A stretch of DNA of 64,000 nucleotides from Bordetella parapertussis. Lineage in GTDB: Bacteria > Pseudomonadota > Gammaproteobacteria > Burkholderiales > Burkholderiaceae_D. A program made the translations under genes and the position numbers. The notes below the pieces were generated by a model that saw only the letters and a program-made list of their open reading frames with translations, was not told where the DNA came from and searched no databases. This document shows positions 25,394-35,100 of this stretch, piece after piece. The DNA lies in contig CAMBFZ010000016.1 of assembly GCA_945866125.1 (NCBI GenBank), positions 35,358 through 99,357 of the forward strand, in the 5' to 3' direction. Every line of letters begins with the position of its first letter. The first letter of the stretch is position 1.

Positions 25394-26635
25394 GTGAGCC
25401 GCCTGTCACGTGGCGCACTGCTGGCGTATGGCCTGTTCGGACTGCCTTTGGCCATGCTGGCGCTGCCGGTTTATGTGCTGGTACCGCAGCTGTACGCAAA
25501 CCGCTTCGGGCTATCGCTGAGCGTCATCGGCAGTATGTTGTTAGTGGCCCGTGTGCTGGATGCTTGTATTGATCCGGCGCTGGGACTATGGATCGACCGG
25601 GCCAGATCGGCGCGGGGCTATGCGGGCTTTGTGCTGCTGTCTTTGCCGCTACTGATCGCCGGGTATCTGGCGCTGTTTCATCCGCCGCCAATGGCTGCGG
25701 CGTTGTTACTGTGGTGGTTTGGCGGCAGCCTGATGCTGGTGTATGGGGGCTTCAGTCTGGCGACCATTGCGCACAATAGCTGGGGCGCGAGCCTCACTCA
25801 GGAGCGTGGCGAACGTGCTCGCTTGACTGCGATGCGCGAGGGCTGGGCACTGGTCGGTGTGATTCTGGCCGCTGCGGTGCCGTTCGTCGCGGGTTTGGAC
25901 GCGCTCTCGGTGCTATTCGTGTGCGCCGTCACGCTGGCTGCGTGGGTGCTGCTGCGGATGGCGCCTCGCCCCGAGCCGGTGCCGGTGGTGCACCTGGATT
26001 GGCGGGCGTTGCTGGTGCCGTTTCGCAACCGGGCTTTTCGCTGGCTATTGGCAGTATTTGCCGCCAACGGAATTGCTGCGGCGATTCCGGCAACACTGTT
26101 TTTATTTTTTGCGACTGACCGTCTGCAACTGGGGCAGTTTTCCGGTTTATTTTTGGTGCTGTATTTCGTCGCAGCGGCCTGTGCGTTGCCACTTTGGGTG
26201 GCGCTGGCTGCACGCATCGGCGAGGCCTCTGCATGGCGGACATCGATGCTGCTGGCGGTGGCGGCCTTTGTCTGGGTGGTGCAACTGGATGCCGGCGCGA
26301 TGGCAGCCTTTGCAGCGATCTGCATCATCTCGGGTGCGGCGCTGGGTGCCGATCTGGCACTGCCGCCTGCGCTACTGGCTGGTGTCATTGGTGCGGCGGG
26401 TCATAGCGGTCAACGCGAAGGCGCGTATTTCGGCGCGTGGAGCTGGATGACGAAAATGAATCTGGCGCTGGCCGCTGGTATCGCACTGCCCTTGCTCGAA
26501 TTACTGGGCTACACGCCAGGCAGTACGAACACAACTGGCACGCAGGCGCTTGGGATTGCTTACGCCTGGGTGCCATGCGGATTGAAATGTCTGGCTGCGC
26601 TGCTGTTGTGGCGGGCTCCATTGAAACACCTGTAA
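25394..26635 (+). CDS. GPH/MFS_2-type membrane transporter
   Basis: A 413-residue protein with about 12 membrane helices and the melibiose-carrier-like (GPH, MFS_2) layout. It has DACIDPALGLWIDRARSARG after helix 2, an Asp-containing motif typical of the family, and WGASLTQERGERARLTAMREG in the following loop. The start is GTG, ten bases after the chalcone-isomerase-like gene. GPH-type genes occur in the singlet-oxygen-responsive lipid locus of Rhodobacter as I recall, so it may move a lipid-derived or osmolyte substrate; the substrate is unknown. Confidence 0.82.
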   Translation: MSRLSRGALLAYGLFGLPLAMLALPVYVLVPQLYANRFGLSLSVIGSMLLVARVLDACIDPALGLWIDRARSARGYAGFVLLSLPLLIAGYLALFHPPPMAAALLLWWFGGSLMLVYGGFSLATIAHNSWGASLTQERGERARLTAMREGWALVGVILAAAVPFVAGLDALSVLFVCAVTLAAWVLLRMAPRPEPVPVVHLDWRALLVPFRNRAFRWLLAVFAANGIAAAIPATLFLFFATDRLQLGQFSGLFLVLYFVAAACALPLWVALAARIGEASAWRTSMLLAVAAFVWVVQLDAGAMAAFAAICIISGAALGADLALPPALLAGVIGAAGHSGQREGAYFGAWSWMTKMNLALAAGIALPLLELLGYTPGSTNTTGTQALGIAYAWVPCGLKCLAALLLWRAPLKHL

Positions 26636-26642
26636 AGGAACG

Positions 26643-27191
26643 ATGATGCGTTTGATTATTTTGGCAGGTTCGGTACTACTGGCACTCTCCGGCTTACTTG
26701 CCGGATGCGGCACAACGGTGACGCCGTCGGACTACAAGGCAGAAAAGCCAGCACTCGATTTGAAGACGTATTTCAACGGCACTGTCGACGCCTGGGGCAT
26801 TTTTCAGGACCGCTCCGGCAAGGTGGTCAAGCGCTTCACAGTTGTGATGCACTGTCATTGGGAAGGCGATGTCGGCACACTCGACGAGGACTTTACCTAC
26901 TCGGATGGGACCACCCAAAAACGTATCTGGACCTTGAAAAAAATCGGCGCCGATCGGTATACCGGCACCGCCTCTGATGTAGTCGGTGAGGCAGTCGGCT
27001 TGGTCGGTGGTAATGCGCTTCGGTGGCAATATGTGCTGGCGCTGCCGGTCGATGGGAACACTTACGAGATGCATTTTGACGATTGGATGTTTCAGATGGA
27101 TGAGCGCGTGATGCTCAATCGCGCCGTGATGAGCAAATTCGGCATACGGCTTGGTGAAGTCACGCTGTCGTTTACCAAGCGAGTCCCATGA
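26643..27191 (+). CDS. DUF3833 lipoprotein
   Basis: A 182-residue lipoprotein; the signal ends at the lipobox LSGLLAGC, near Cys22. The mature part has the DUF3833 pattern with KTYFNGTVDAWGIFQDRSGK and later TYEMHFDDWMFQMDERVMLNRAVMSKFG (shown in two segments: TYEMHFDDWMFQMDER and VMLNRAVMSKFG). The fold is thought to be lipocalin-like, which suits binding of a hydrophobic ligand. It starts seven bases after the transporter and overlaps the SDR gene by four bases, deep inside the lipid-modification operon. Confidence 0.85.
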   Translation: MMRLIILAGSVLLALSGLLAGCGTTVTPSDYKAEKPALDLKTYFNGTVDAWGIFQDRSGKVVKRFTVVMHCHWEGDVGTLDEDFTYSDGTTQKRIWTLKKIGADRYTGTASDVVGEAVGLVGGNALRWQYVLALPVDGNTYEMHFDDWMFQMDERVMLNRAVMSKFGIRLGEVTLSFTKRVP

Positions 27192-28039
27192 TGCTGCAAC
27201 GCGCACAGGCACCACTTTCTCCTCTGGCAAGCAGCACCACGCGATTGCCAGTAACGCGAACGGGCTGGACAATGAACCCGCGCATTCACAGTTGGCGCAA
27301 CCTGCGCGTTTGGGTGATCGGCGCGTCGAGCGGCATTGGCGCTGAGACCGCACGGCAACTGCTCGCGCAGGGTGCGCGGGTGGCGCTGTCTGCACGTAAG
27401 GCCAGCGCCTTACAGGCTACTGCCGATGGCTATGACAAGGCACTGGTGCTGCCCTTGGATATTACGCACCATGCCGAGCTGCTTGCCGCGCGCGACACCC
27501 TGCTGGCGCAATGGCAGGGAATTGATCTGGTCCTGGTGGTCGCAGGCGCCTACAACGAAATGCGCGCAGATAGTTTTGATCTGGGCGTTGCCAACGCGCT
27601 GATTGATGTCAACCTGCGCGGCGTCTTTAACTGCCTCGATGCGGTGCTCCCGACGCTGCTGGCACAAGGCAGCGGCGGCATCGGCGTGGTCTCTTCCGTG
27701 GCCGGCTATTCCGGCTTGCCCAAGGCGCTGGTGTATGGCCCGACCAAGGCGGCCTTGATTAATTTATGCGAGTCGCTTTATTTTGATTTGCACCCGCGTG
27801 GTAATGCGGTGTATCTAATCAATCCGGGCTTTGTCGAGACACCTGCAACGGCGGGTAATCAGTTTGCAATGCCGGCACTAATGCCTGCCGCGGACGCAGC
27901 AAAAGAAATTTTGCGCGGTATGGAAAATGGTCGCTTCCATATTCATTTTCCACGGCGCTTTACGAACTGGCTGCGGCTTGCCCGACTGCTGCCGTATCGC
28001 TGGTATTTTGCATTGATTCACAAGGTAACCGGTTTATGA
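27188..28039 (+). CDS. Short-chain dehydrogenase/reductase
   Basis: Classical SDR with the NAD(P)-binding motif VIGASSGIGAETARQL, the catalytic Ser in VVSSVAGYSG and the YGPTK catalytic Tyr/Lys pair, followed by NPGFVETPAT. The overlapping ATGA with the upstream gene favours the first ATG (283 residues), giving a 28-residue leader before MNPRIHSWRN; an internal ATG at 27272 is the alternative and gives the family's usual short N-terminus. Its substrate may be a lipid-derived alcohol or aldehyde given the neighbours. It overlaps the next gene by four bases. Confidence 0.88.
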   Translation: MMLQRAQAPLSPLASSTTRLPVTRTGWTMNPRIHSWRNLRVWVIGASSGIGAETARQLLAQGARVALSARKASALQATADGYDKALVLPLDITHHAELLAARDTLLAQWQGIDLVLVVAGAYNEMRADSFDLGVANALIDVNLRGVFNCLDAVLPTLLAQGSGGIGVVSSVAGYSGLPKALVYGPTKAALINLCESLYFDLHPRGNAVYLINPGFVETPATAGNQFAMPALMPAADAAKEILRGMENGRFHIHFPRRFTNWLRLARLLPYRWYFALIHKVTGL

Positions 28040-28479
28040 CAAATCCACTTCAGCATCAAGCCAGTCTGAACCAGCTGGTTACATTTTTTGAGTCTATCGA
28101 AGCCGGCAATACGGCGCGGCTCTCACAGGTTTATACGGACGATGTGTTTTTCAAAGACCCGTTCAATGAGGTGCGCGGCATCGCCGCCGTGGCGGGTATT
28201 TTTGAGCATATGTTTGTCCAAGTCGACGCGCCTCGGTTTGTGGTGACGGGGAGCGTATTGCAAGGCGATCAGGCGTTTTTAACCTGGGATTTTTTATTCC
28301 GGATGAAACGCTATTCCGGTGTCGAGCAATGCATACGAGGCGCCACCCATCTGCGTTTTGCGGCAGACGGGCGGGCAAATTTTCATCGTGATTATTGGGA
28401 CGCGGCCGAGGAGCTGTACGAAAAACTACCGCTCTTGGGGTCGTTCATGCGATGGCTCAAGCGGCTGGCGCGCAGCTAA
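28036..28479 (+). CDS. NTF2/SnoaL-like protein
   Basis: A 147-residue protein with the NTF2-like cone fold pattern: an N-terminal helix (LNQLVTFFESIEAGN), the DDVFFKDPFNEVRG segment, and the C-terminal strand ADGRANFHRDYWDAAEELYEKLP (seen as FHRDYWD near 115-121). Members are either small enzymes or ligand-binding proteins. It is the last gene of the eight-gene operon, coupled to the SDR by an ATGA overlap, and it converges with phaM, the two stops overlapping by four bases. Confidence 0.82.
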   Translation: MTNPLQHQASLNQLVTFFESIEAGNTARLSQVYTDDVFFKDPFNEVRGIAAVAGIFEHMFVQVDAPRFVVTGSVLQGDQAFLTWDFLFRMKRYSGVEQCIRGATHLRFAADGRANFHRDYWDAAEELYEKLPLLGSFMRWLKRLARS

Positions 28480-29153
28480 GATTTGCTGCTTGTTTTGCGG
28501 CTGCGTGACGGCGGTATTTTAGCCTTGGCGGCAGATTTTGCCGGTGCGGCTTTAGTGGCTGACTTGGTCGCCGACTTGGCGGTAGATTTGCCCGCGGCTT
28601 TTTTAGCCGTTACCGGCGATTTGCGCGCTGGTTTTTTTGGTGTCGGTGCCATCGCGTTACCGACGGCCTGACTAAACTGATCTTGGACGACGTTCCACCA
28701 CGCAGCAGGATTAACTAGCTGCGCGGCCATCGCGCTGGTATCGAGCGGCATGGCAAACGGCCCCTCGGCATGACTGCTCTGTGGGGTGGCAGGCTTGGTC
28801 GCTTCGGCAGAGGCGGCAGTGAAGGCAGCAAAGGGGGATTCAAAGGATGGCTTTTCTTCCGGCTCAGGATGGGGACTGACAGCCTGTGCAAAACTCTCGC
28901 TCATCGACTGCAGCGTGCTCAGCGTGGCGCTTTGTACTTCGAGAGCCTGAATGGAGCTGCGCAACATGTTCATGTTGAGCTGCAGCCAGGATTCGACGGC
29001 TTTAAGATCCGTGATCTGTTTATTAATTTCGTCAGGCGACAGCGAAGGCATGGCCATCCCGGGGACTTTCATTGCGCCCCACATGTTGCGCACAAATTCC
29101 AGCGTGTCGGTCATGGCGCCGGGCAAACCGGTTGGTGATGCAGATTGGGACAT
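28476..29153 (-). CDS. phaM: PhaM polyhydroxybutyrate granule protein
   Basis: PhaM activates PHB synthase PhaC and tethers PHB granules to the nucleoid in Ralstonia. The N-terminal domain is recognisable (DTLEFVRNMWGAMKVPGM, then DEINKQITDLKAVESWLQLNMNML in two adjacent segments). A central Pro/Ala-rich linker follows, and the C-terminus from about residue 170 is a Lys/Ala/Pro/Ser-rich histone-H1-like tail with repeated KSA/KKAA units that binds DNA. At 225 residues it is near the family size. It points towards a PHB-storing betaproteobacterium. Confidence 0.88.
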   Translation of the reverse strand: MSQSASPTGLPGAMTDTLEFVRNMWGAMKVPGMAMPSLSPDEINKQITDLKAVESWLQLNMNMLRSSIQALEVQSATLSTLQSMSESFAQAVSPHPEPEEKPSFESPFAAFTAASAEATKPATPQSSHAEGPFAMPLDTSAMAAQLVNPAAWWNVVQDQFSQAVGNAMAPTPKKPARKSPVTAKKAAGKSTAKSATKSATKAAPAKSAAKAKIPPSRSRKTSSKS

Positions 29154-29309
29154 AGCTTTTCCTCATGGATCAAGTGCACTTAGAGTAGCAGATCGCGATC
29201 CGCTGGCAAGTGGCGCCCGACAAACCCGGGCGTCGCTGTGTCCCAAGTCTGCTTGCGTCTGCTTACATTTACGTAACCCAAAGAAAGAGGACCGCATTAC
29301 ACTAGCAGG

Positions 29310-30464
29310 ATGTTTGCACGGTCCGACTCTCTTGCTTTGCCCCGCTGGCTGGTGCTGGGACTTTTGCTGCTATCGCTACTTGTACATCTGATCGTGATCA
29401 AATGGGCTAAGGATGAATTAGCGTTACCGCTGTTCCCGATACCCGACGACGCGCTCGCCACCATCGAAGTGCAATTCCAGACGCCGCCGCCTGCGACAAA
29501 ACCACTCCCTTCCGCACTGGTGCGCAAACCTGTTCCGACGGTTGATGTAAACCCCGACGACATTGCTGAAGCGCCCAATCTGCCCAGCGAGCCTGTAGCA
29601 GACCATGTTGTGGCGCCCTCCGCGACGATGACGGAGGCGACGACGACAGAGGCGAGCGATACCGCAATCGCCCCAGTGAGCGACGTCCCAAACACCGAGC
29701 CGCCACCAGCAAACCCGGCGCCTGTGGCCGAGAGAAAACCGGACATCCCAACGACACCCGAGGTCGAGGCCAATCCGGCAACGGCGCCGGATACGCCACC
29801 GTTATTCGTACGCTTTAGCTTGCCGCCATCGGCTGAGCTTTCTTATAACGTCACTGCGGTCAAGAGCGGGCTCAAAATTGAAGGGAACGGCACCATCAAT
29901 TGGCAATCAGATGGGACAAGATACGCGGTGACGGGCGAGGCGAAGGCATGGCTCATGACGGCATTGAGCTACAAAAGCACCGGCACGATTGAGGAGACAG
30001 GCATCGCACCTGAGTTGTACGTTGAAAAGCGCCTCAACAAAGCGCCAACCAATACGCATTTTCATCGCGATCGCAAGATCATCAGTTTTTCCGCCTCAAC
30101 CGATACCTACCCCAGACAAGGCGGGGAACAAGATCGCGGCAGCGTCATCTGGCAAATTGCGGCGCTTGGTCGTGGCAATAGCGATGTATTTACGCCAGGG
30201 TTGGAATTTGAATTATTTATCGCAGGCCCGCGCTCCGGTGCTAGTTGGCGGGTTTATGTCAATGGCAAAGAAATCGTTGACGGCATTCAGGGTGGCAGCA
30301 CCCAAGCGTGGCACTTATCGCTGATGCCGGCAGAAAAAAGCTATGAAATGCAGTTTGAACTTTGGTTCGCGCCTGAGCGGGATTGGTACCCGGTCAAGTT
30401 ACACTATGCAGATAAAAATGACGGCTATCTGCAAATGGTGCTGACAAAAATTTCTAGCAAATAG
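29310..30464 (+). CDS. DUF3108 protein with membrane anchor and proline-rich linker
   Basis: A 384-residue protein with an N-terminal membrane helix (about 13-30, LVLGLLLLSLLVHLIVI), a Pro/Ala/Thr-rich linker to about residue 165 that resembles a TonB-type periplasm-spanning arm, and a DUF3108 domain (about 170-384: SAELSYNVTAVKSGLKIEGN, GGEQDRGSVIWQIAAL, FTPGLEFELFIAGP). DUF3108 folds as a beta barrel or sandwich; its role is unknown. It is followed by a second, shorter DUF3108 gene that is clearly a paralogue. Confidence 0.82.
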   Translation: MFARSDSLALPRWLVLGLLLLSLLVHLIVIKWAKDELALPLFPIPDDALATIEVQFQTPPPATKPLPSALVRKPVPTVDVNPDDIAEAPNLPSEPVADHVVAPSATMTEATTTEASDTAIAPVSDVPNTEPPPANPAPVAERKPDIPTTPEVEANPATAPDTPPLFVRFSLPPSAELSYNVTAVKSGLKIEGNGTINWQSDGTRYAVTGEAKAWLMTALSYKSTGTIEETGIAPELYVEKRLNKAPTNTHFHRDRKIISFSASTDTYPRQGGEQDRGSVIWQIAALGRGNSDVFTPGLEFELFIAGPRSGASWRVYVNGKEIVDGIQGGSTQAWHLSLMPAEKSYEMQFELWFAPERDWYPVKLHYADKNDGYLQMVLTKISSK

Positions 30465-30521
30465 GGCATAGCGCAAGGCACTATTTTTTAGTTCTCGATT
30501 ATTTTTTTCTGAAATGTTTTT

Positions 30522-31280
30522 ATGTCTCTTCTACAATCGGGCCGCCCGACCCGTTTAGCGCTGTCCTCTTTAAGCTTGATGTTTTTTATCTTCGCTGGAT
30601 ATGCGGTGTCAGCAGAAAAAACGCCAACGTTGAACTTGCCGCCGCCAGCGCAACTCCACTATGTTATTCGCGCGGATATTAAAGGTCTGACAGTCGAAGG
30701 GAAGGGTTTCATCGACTGGGATAGCAATCGTCAATCCTATCGCTTGCTGTCCGAGACGCGCACTGCGTTAACCGGTATTTTGCTCTCGGAAAAAAGCGAA
30801 GGCTCGGTTGATCGCTCAGGATTTGCGCCGACGAGTTTTTCCAGCAAGCGCTTCCGCAAAGAGAGTGTCGCGACTTATTTTGATCGCAAGTCGGGCAAGA
30901 TTCAATTTCCCGGCGATGGCCCGCCGCAAGTCTTGCGCGGTGGCGAACAAGACCGGCTTTCCGTTTTGTGGCAATTGCTTTGTCTTGCGCGCACCAGTCC
31001 TGCTCGGTTTACGCCGGGCTCACAATGGACGTTTTTCGTGCTAGGCCAACAGGACGGCGAAGACTGGATTTTCGAAGTCAAAGACCGGCAGCCGCTGCGT
31101 ACGCCATTGGGCGAACTGGATGCCTTACATGTGGTTCGCATCCCCGCAGAAAATAGTAATTCGCCGCGTATGGATATCTGGTTTGCACCAGCGCTGGAAT
31201 GGTTTCCGGCACGCCTGCGACTGACTGAGACCAACGGCGATTACATTGAGCAATCCTTGGAAAAAATGGACAAAAAATGA
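30522..31280 (+). CDS. DUF3108 exported protein (paralogue of preceding gene)
   Basis: A 252-residue DUF3108 protein with an N-terminal signal sequence (about 1-30, ending GYAVSAEK). The domain runs from residue 45 and shares the upstream protein's landmarks in the same order: HYVIRADIKGLTVEGKG, GGEQDRLSVLWQLL, and a C-terminal DIWFAPALEWFPARLRL matching the neighbour's WFAPERDWYPVKLHY. It therefore arose by tandem duplication, without the proline-rich arm. Its stop overlaps the queC start by four bases (ATGA), so all three genes are likely one transcript. The role is unknown. Confidence 0.82.
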   Translation: MSLLQSGRPTRLALSSLSLMFFIFAGYAVSAEKTPTLNLPPPAQLHYVIRADIKGLTVEGKGFIDWDSNRQSYRLLSETRTALTGILLSEKSEGSVDRSGFAPTSFSSKRFRKESVATYFDRKSGKIQFPGDGPPQVLRGGEQDRLSVLWQLLCLARTSPARFTPGSQWTFFVLGQQDGEDWIFEVKDRQPLRTPLGELDALHVVRIPAENSNSPRMDIWFAPALEWFPARLRLTETNGDYIEQSLEKMDKK

Positions 31281-31990
31281 ATTCGTCGGCACTGGTGCTG
31301 TTCTCTGGCGGACAAGATTCCACCACTTGTCTGGCGTGGGCACTGGCGCGCTACGAGCGGGTGGAAACGATCGGCTTCGACTATGGGCAGCGGCATGCGA
31401 TTGAGTTGTCGATGCGACCGCAGCTACTGACAAATTTGCGCGCACAAAATCCGGTATGGCAGGAGCGTCTGGGTGAAGATCATCTGATCGATCTGTCGCT
31501 GCTGGCATCAATTTCCAACTCCGCGCTCACGAGCGACGCGGCCATTGCAATGCAAGAAAATGGTTTGCCCAACACCTTTGTGCCGGGTCGCAATTTGCTG
31601 TTTCTGACCGTCGCAGCGGCACTGGCCTACCGACGGGGTATCGCGGCGCTGGTGGGCGGTATGTGTGAGACGGATTTTTCTGGCTACCCCGATTGCCGCA
31701 ACGAGACACTGCGCGCACTGGAGTCGGCGATCAATTTGGGGATGGCCAGCACACTGCGCATCGAGACACCGCTAATGTGGCTAGATAAAGCACAAAGCTG
31801 GAAGCTGGCCGAAGATCTTGGTGGGCAGGCCCTGGTGGAATTGATCCGCGCCGATACTCACACCTGTTATCTGGGCGAACGCGGCACGCTACACGCGTGG
31901 GGGCATGGATGCGCTAACTGCCCTGCTTGCGCGTTGCGCGCGCGGGGATATCAGGAATATCTCAAGCACACGATAGCTGGCGTTGATTGA
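31277..31990 (+). CDS. queC: 7-cyano-7-deazaguanine synthase QueC
   Basis: ATP-dependent enzyme converting 7-carboxy-7-deazaguanine to preQ0 for queuosine tRNA modification. The PP-loop is FSGGQDSTTCLAWAL near residues 9-23, and the zinc-binding C-terminal cluster is CxxCxxC-like (GHGCANCPACALRARGYQEY). The central FVPGRNLLFLTVAAALAYRRG is also diagnostic. At 237 residues it is standard. It is coupled by ATGA to the DUF3108 gene. No preQ1 riboswitch is apparent upstream. Confidence 0.95.
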   Translation: MNSSALVLFSGGQDSTTCLAWALARYERVETIGFDYGQRHAIELSMRPQLLTNLRAQNPVWQERLGEDHLIDLSLLASISNSALTSDAAIAMQENGLPNTFVPGRNLLFLTVAAALAYRRGIAALVGGMCETDFSGYPDCRNETLRALESAINLGMASTLRIETPLMWLDKAQSWKLAEDLGGQALVELIRADTHTCYLGERGTLHAWGHGCANCPACALRARGYQEYLKHTIAGVD

Positions 31991-32150
31991 CGCTTGAGTG
32001 CGACGTAATTGTCGGTGCATGAGCGATGACGCGACACCCCGAATTTCATCGGGGCGAAGCAGGTGCAAAGAAGCGACACCTATTTTTACGCGTCACCCCA
32101 ACGAAAACCGCCATGCTGCGTCGTTTTTTTTAATCCAAAAACCTCGCCCA
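31991..32150. other. Convergent gap between queC and the oxidoreductase gene
   Basis: A hairpin CCCCGA/TCGGGG with a six-base loop (32037-32054) has no T tract. A T8 run occurs at about 32122-32129 behind only a weak AACGA/TCGTT pairing. One or both may terminate queC, but neither is a textbook terminator. Confidence 0.35.
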
Positions 32151-35100
32151 TCAAGCCGCGTGCCGGCCGTCCGTTTTTCCCCCTGTCGCACCAACTTTCA
32201 GTGCGCTCAGTATGCCGGCCTCTTTCTGCGTGGCGGCCAGCACGTGACGCTCTTTTACATGCCCATAGCCGCGAATGTCTTCCGGAATACTGGCGACGGC
32301 CACTACCTGCGCAAGATTCTCCGTGCTTAGTGAGGGCAGTAATCCGGCGATGGTTTGCTGATAACGGACGATCAATGCGCGCTCACCCTTACGCTCTTCG
32401 GTATGGCCAAACGGATCGAGCAGACTGCCACGCAAAAATCGCAGACTCGCCAATAAGGGAAAGACTTTGCCGACCCAGCTGCCAAATTCGCGTTTGATCA
32501 AATGTCCTTCGCGATCGCGCTTGGACAGAAGCGGCGGCGCGAGATGATATTTGATCGCGATGTCACCCTCGAACATGCCGGCAATCTTGGCCTTGAATGC
32601 CGGATCACTATGCAAGCGCGCGACTTCGTATTCATCTTTGTAAGCCATGAGCTTGAACAAATAACGGGCCACCGCCTCGGTCAACCGTAAAGGCTGCGAT
32701 GCTGCAACGATTTTGCTCTCGGCCGCGCGCACCTGATCGACGAAGGCACGATAGGTTTGCGCATACGCTGCGTGTTGGTACGCAGTGAGAAAATCACTGC
32801 GACGCGTAATTAAATCCTCGAGCGTCGGTGCCCGTTTGAATTCGATCACCTGCGCCGGTGCGAGTACTTTTAATTCTTTTTCAACCGCCGCCAGATCATG
32901 CGCGGCCAAACGTCCCCAGGCAAAAGACTGCTGATTGAAGTCGACCGAGACACCATTGAGTTCAATGGACTTCAGTACCGCAGCCTCCGACAAAGGTACC
33001 CAGCCGTGTTGCCATGCATAGCCCAGCATGAACATGTTGGTAGCGATGGCGTCACCCATTAATGCGGTCGCAATTTTGCCCGCATCAATGGCTGACACGG
33101 CATCGTATCCGCATGCACTGCGAATGAGTGCCTCAGCGCCGGCGTCGGGATATTTCCAATCCGGATTTTTAACAAACGCTGCGGTTGGCGCCAGCGTGGA
33201 ATTGATCGCCGCATGCGTGCGGCCCACGCCCATGCGCGAGAGTGCGTCTTTGCTACCGGTGACGATGACATCGCAGGCAATCACGAGATCAGCCGCGCCG
33301 CTACCCACGCGCGTGGAATGAATATGCTCGGCTGAATCAGCCAGTCGCACATGCGAAAGAACTGGGCCGCCTTTTTGCGCTAGTCCGCTCATGTCGAGTA
33401 CCGAGCAAGCTTTCCCTTCGACGTGCGCGGCCATCGCAAGGATCTGGCCGACTGTAACCACACCGGTGCCGCCGATGCCTGTGATCAGCACGCCATAGGG
33501 CTCGGCGGTAGAGGGCAGGTTCGGTTGCGGCAAACTGCCGGTGCGGGCCAGCGCTGAGACTTTTGCACCGGTCGCATCCATCAATGCCGCTTTTTTCGGC
33601 TTCTTGAGCTGCCCCCCTTCCACGGTGACGAAGCTCGGGCAGAAACCGGTGACACAAGAAAAATCCTTGTTGCAGCTGGATTGATTAATCTGGCGCTTGC
33701 GACCAAATTCGGTCTCAAGTGGCTCGACCGACAAGCAATTGGATTTGACGCTGCAGTCGCCGCAACCTTCGCACACGGCCTCATTGATGACGGCGCGCTT
33801 GGCAGGATCCGGGTAAGCATTGCGCTTGCGACGGCGACGTTTTTCCGAGGCGCAGGTCTGGTCATAAATCATTGCCGACACGCCCGTGGCTTCGCGCAGT
33901 TCACGTTGCACCGCATCGAGTTCGCTACGATGACGAATGGTGACGCCGGGTGCCCAGTCTGTATCGGCCGGATATTTTTCGGGCTCATCGGTGACGACCA
34001 CGATCGGGCGCACGCCTTCGGCCGCAATCTGACGCGAGATGGTAGCCGGATCGAGCGGACCGTCATGAGTCTGGCCGCCCGTCATCGCAACGGCATCGTT
34101 AAATAAAATCTTGTAGGTCATGTTGACCTTGGCCGCCGCCGACGCACGAATAGCCAGCAAGCCAGAGTGGTAATACGTGCCGTCACCGATATTGGCGAAG
34201 ACGTGCTTTTCGGTCGTGAAAGGCGCATGACCGATCCAGGTCGTGCCTTCTGCGCCCATGTGGGTGAAGGTGGAAGTCTCGCGATCCATCCACAGCGCCA
34301 TGTAATGGCAGCCGATGCCGGCCAAGGCCCGACTACCAGCCGGCACGCGAGTGGAAGTGTTATGCGGACAGCCTGAGCAAAAATGCGGAATACGATCTTT
34401 TTGGGCGTCAGGCTTGACGCTGATTTTCAACACCGCTTCGCGCGCTTCGATCTGCGCCAGACGTTCCTTGACGCGCTGCTCAATCGGATGACCGGCAAAG
34501 TATTTGCCAATCCGCGAGGCAATGGCACGCGCGACTTGGGCCGGATTCAATTCATACGTTCCCGGCAGCAGCCAGTCGCCATGACCGGCGCGGTTGGTGT
34601 TGCTCCATTCGCCGGTGTCGTCGAATTTACCAACGACACGCGGACGCACATCGTCGCGCCAGTTGTAGAGCTCTTCTTTGAGCTGGTATTCGAGTACCTG
34701 ACGTTTTTCTTCGACCACCAGAATTTCTTCCAGGCCTTCGGCAAAACCACGCACGCCTTGCGGTTCGAGCGGCCAGGTCATGCCGACTTTGTAGAGCCGC
34801 AAACCGATGTCGCGCGCGACGGCCTCATCGATCCCGAGGTCTTCGAGCGCCTGACGGGTATCGAGATAGGATTTGCCTGCAGTGAGAATGCCGAAACGCG
34901 GCTTGGGACTATCCCAGATCAGACGATTGAGCTTGTTGGCACGCGCATAGGCCAGCGCCGCGTACCATTTGTAATTGACCAGCCGCGCTTCCTGTTCAAG
35001 GATGCCATCTGGCCAGCGAATATTGAGACCGCCGGCAGGCAACTCGAAATCTTCCGGCAACGCTATCTGCACGCGCTCAGGGTCGATATCCACCGTGGCA

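Noticed and set aside
25798..26388. 196-residue minus-strand frame opposite the GPH transporter
   Set aside because: Ser/Ala/Thr-rich low-complexity product typical of an antisense frame of a membrane-protein gene.
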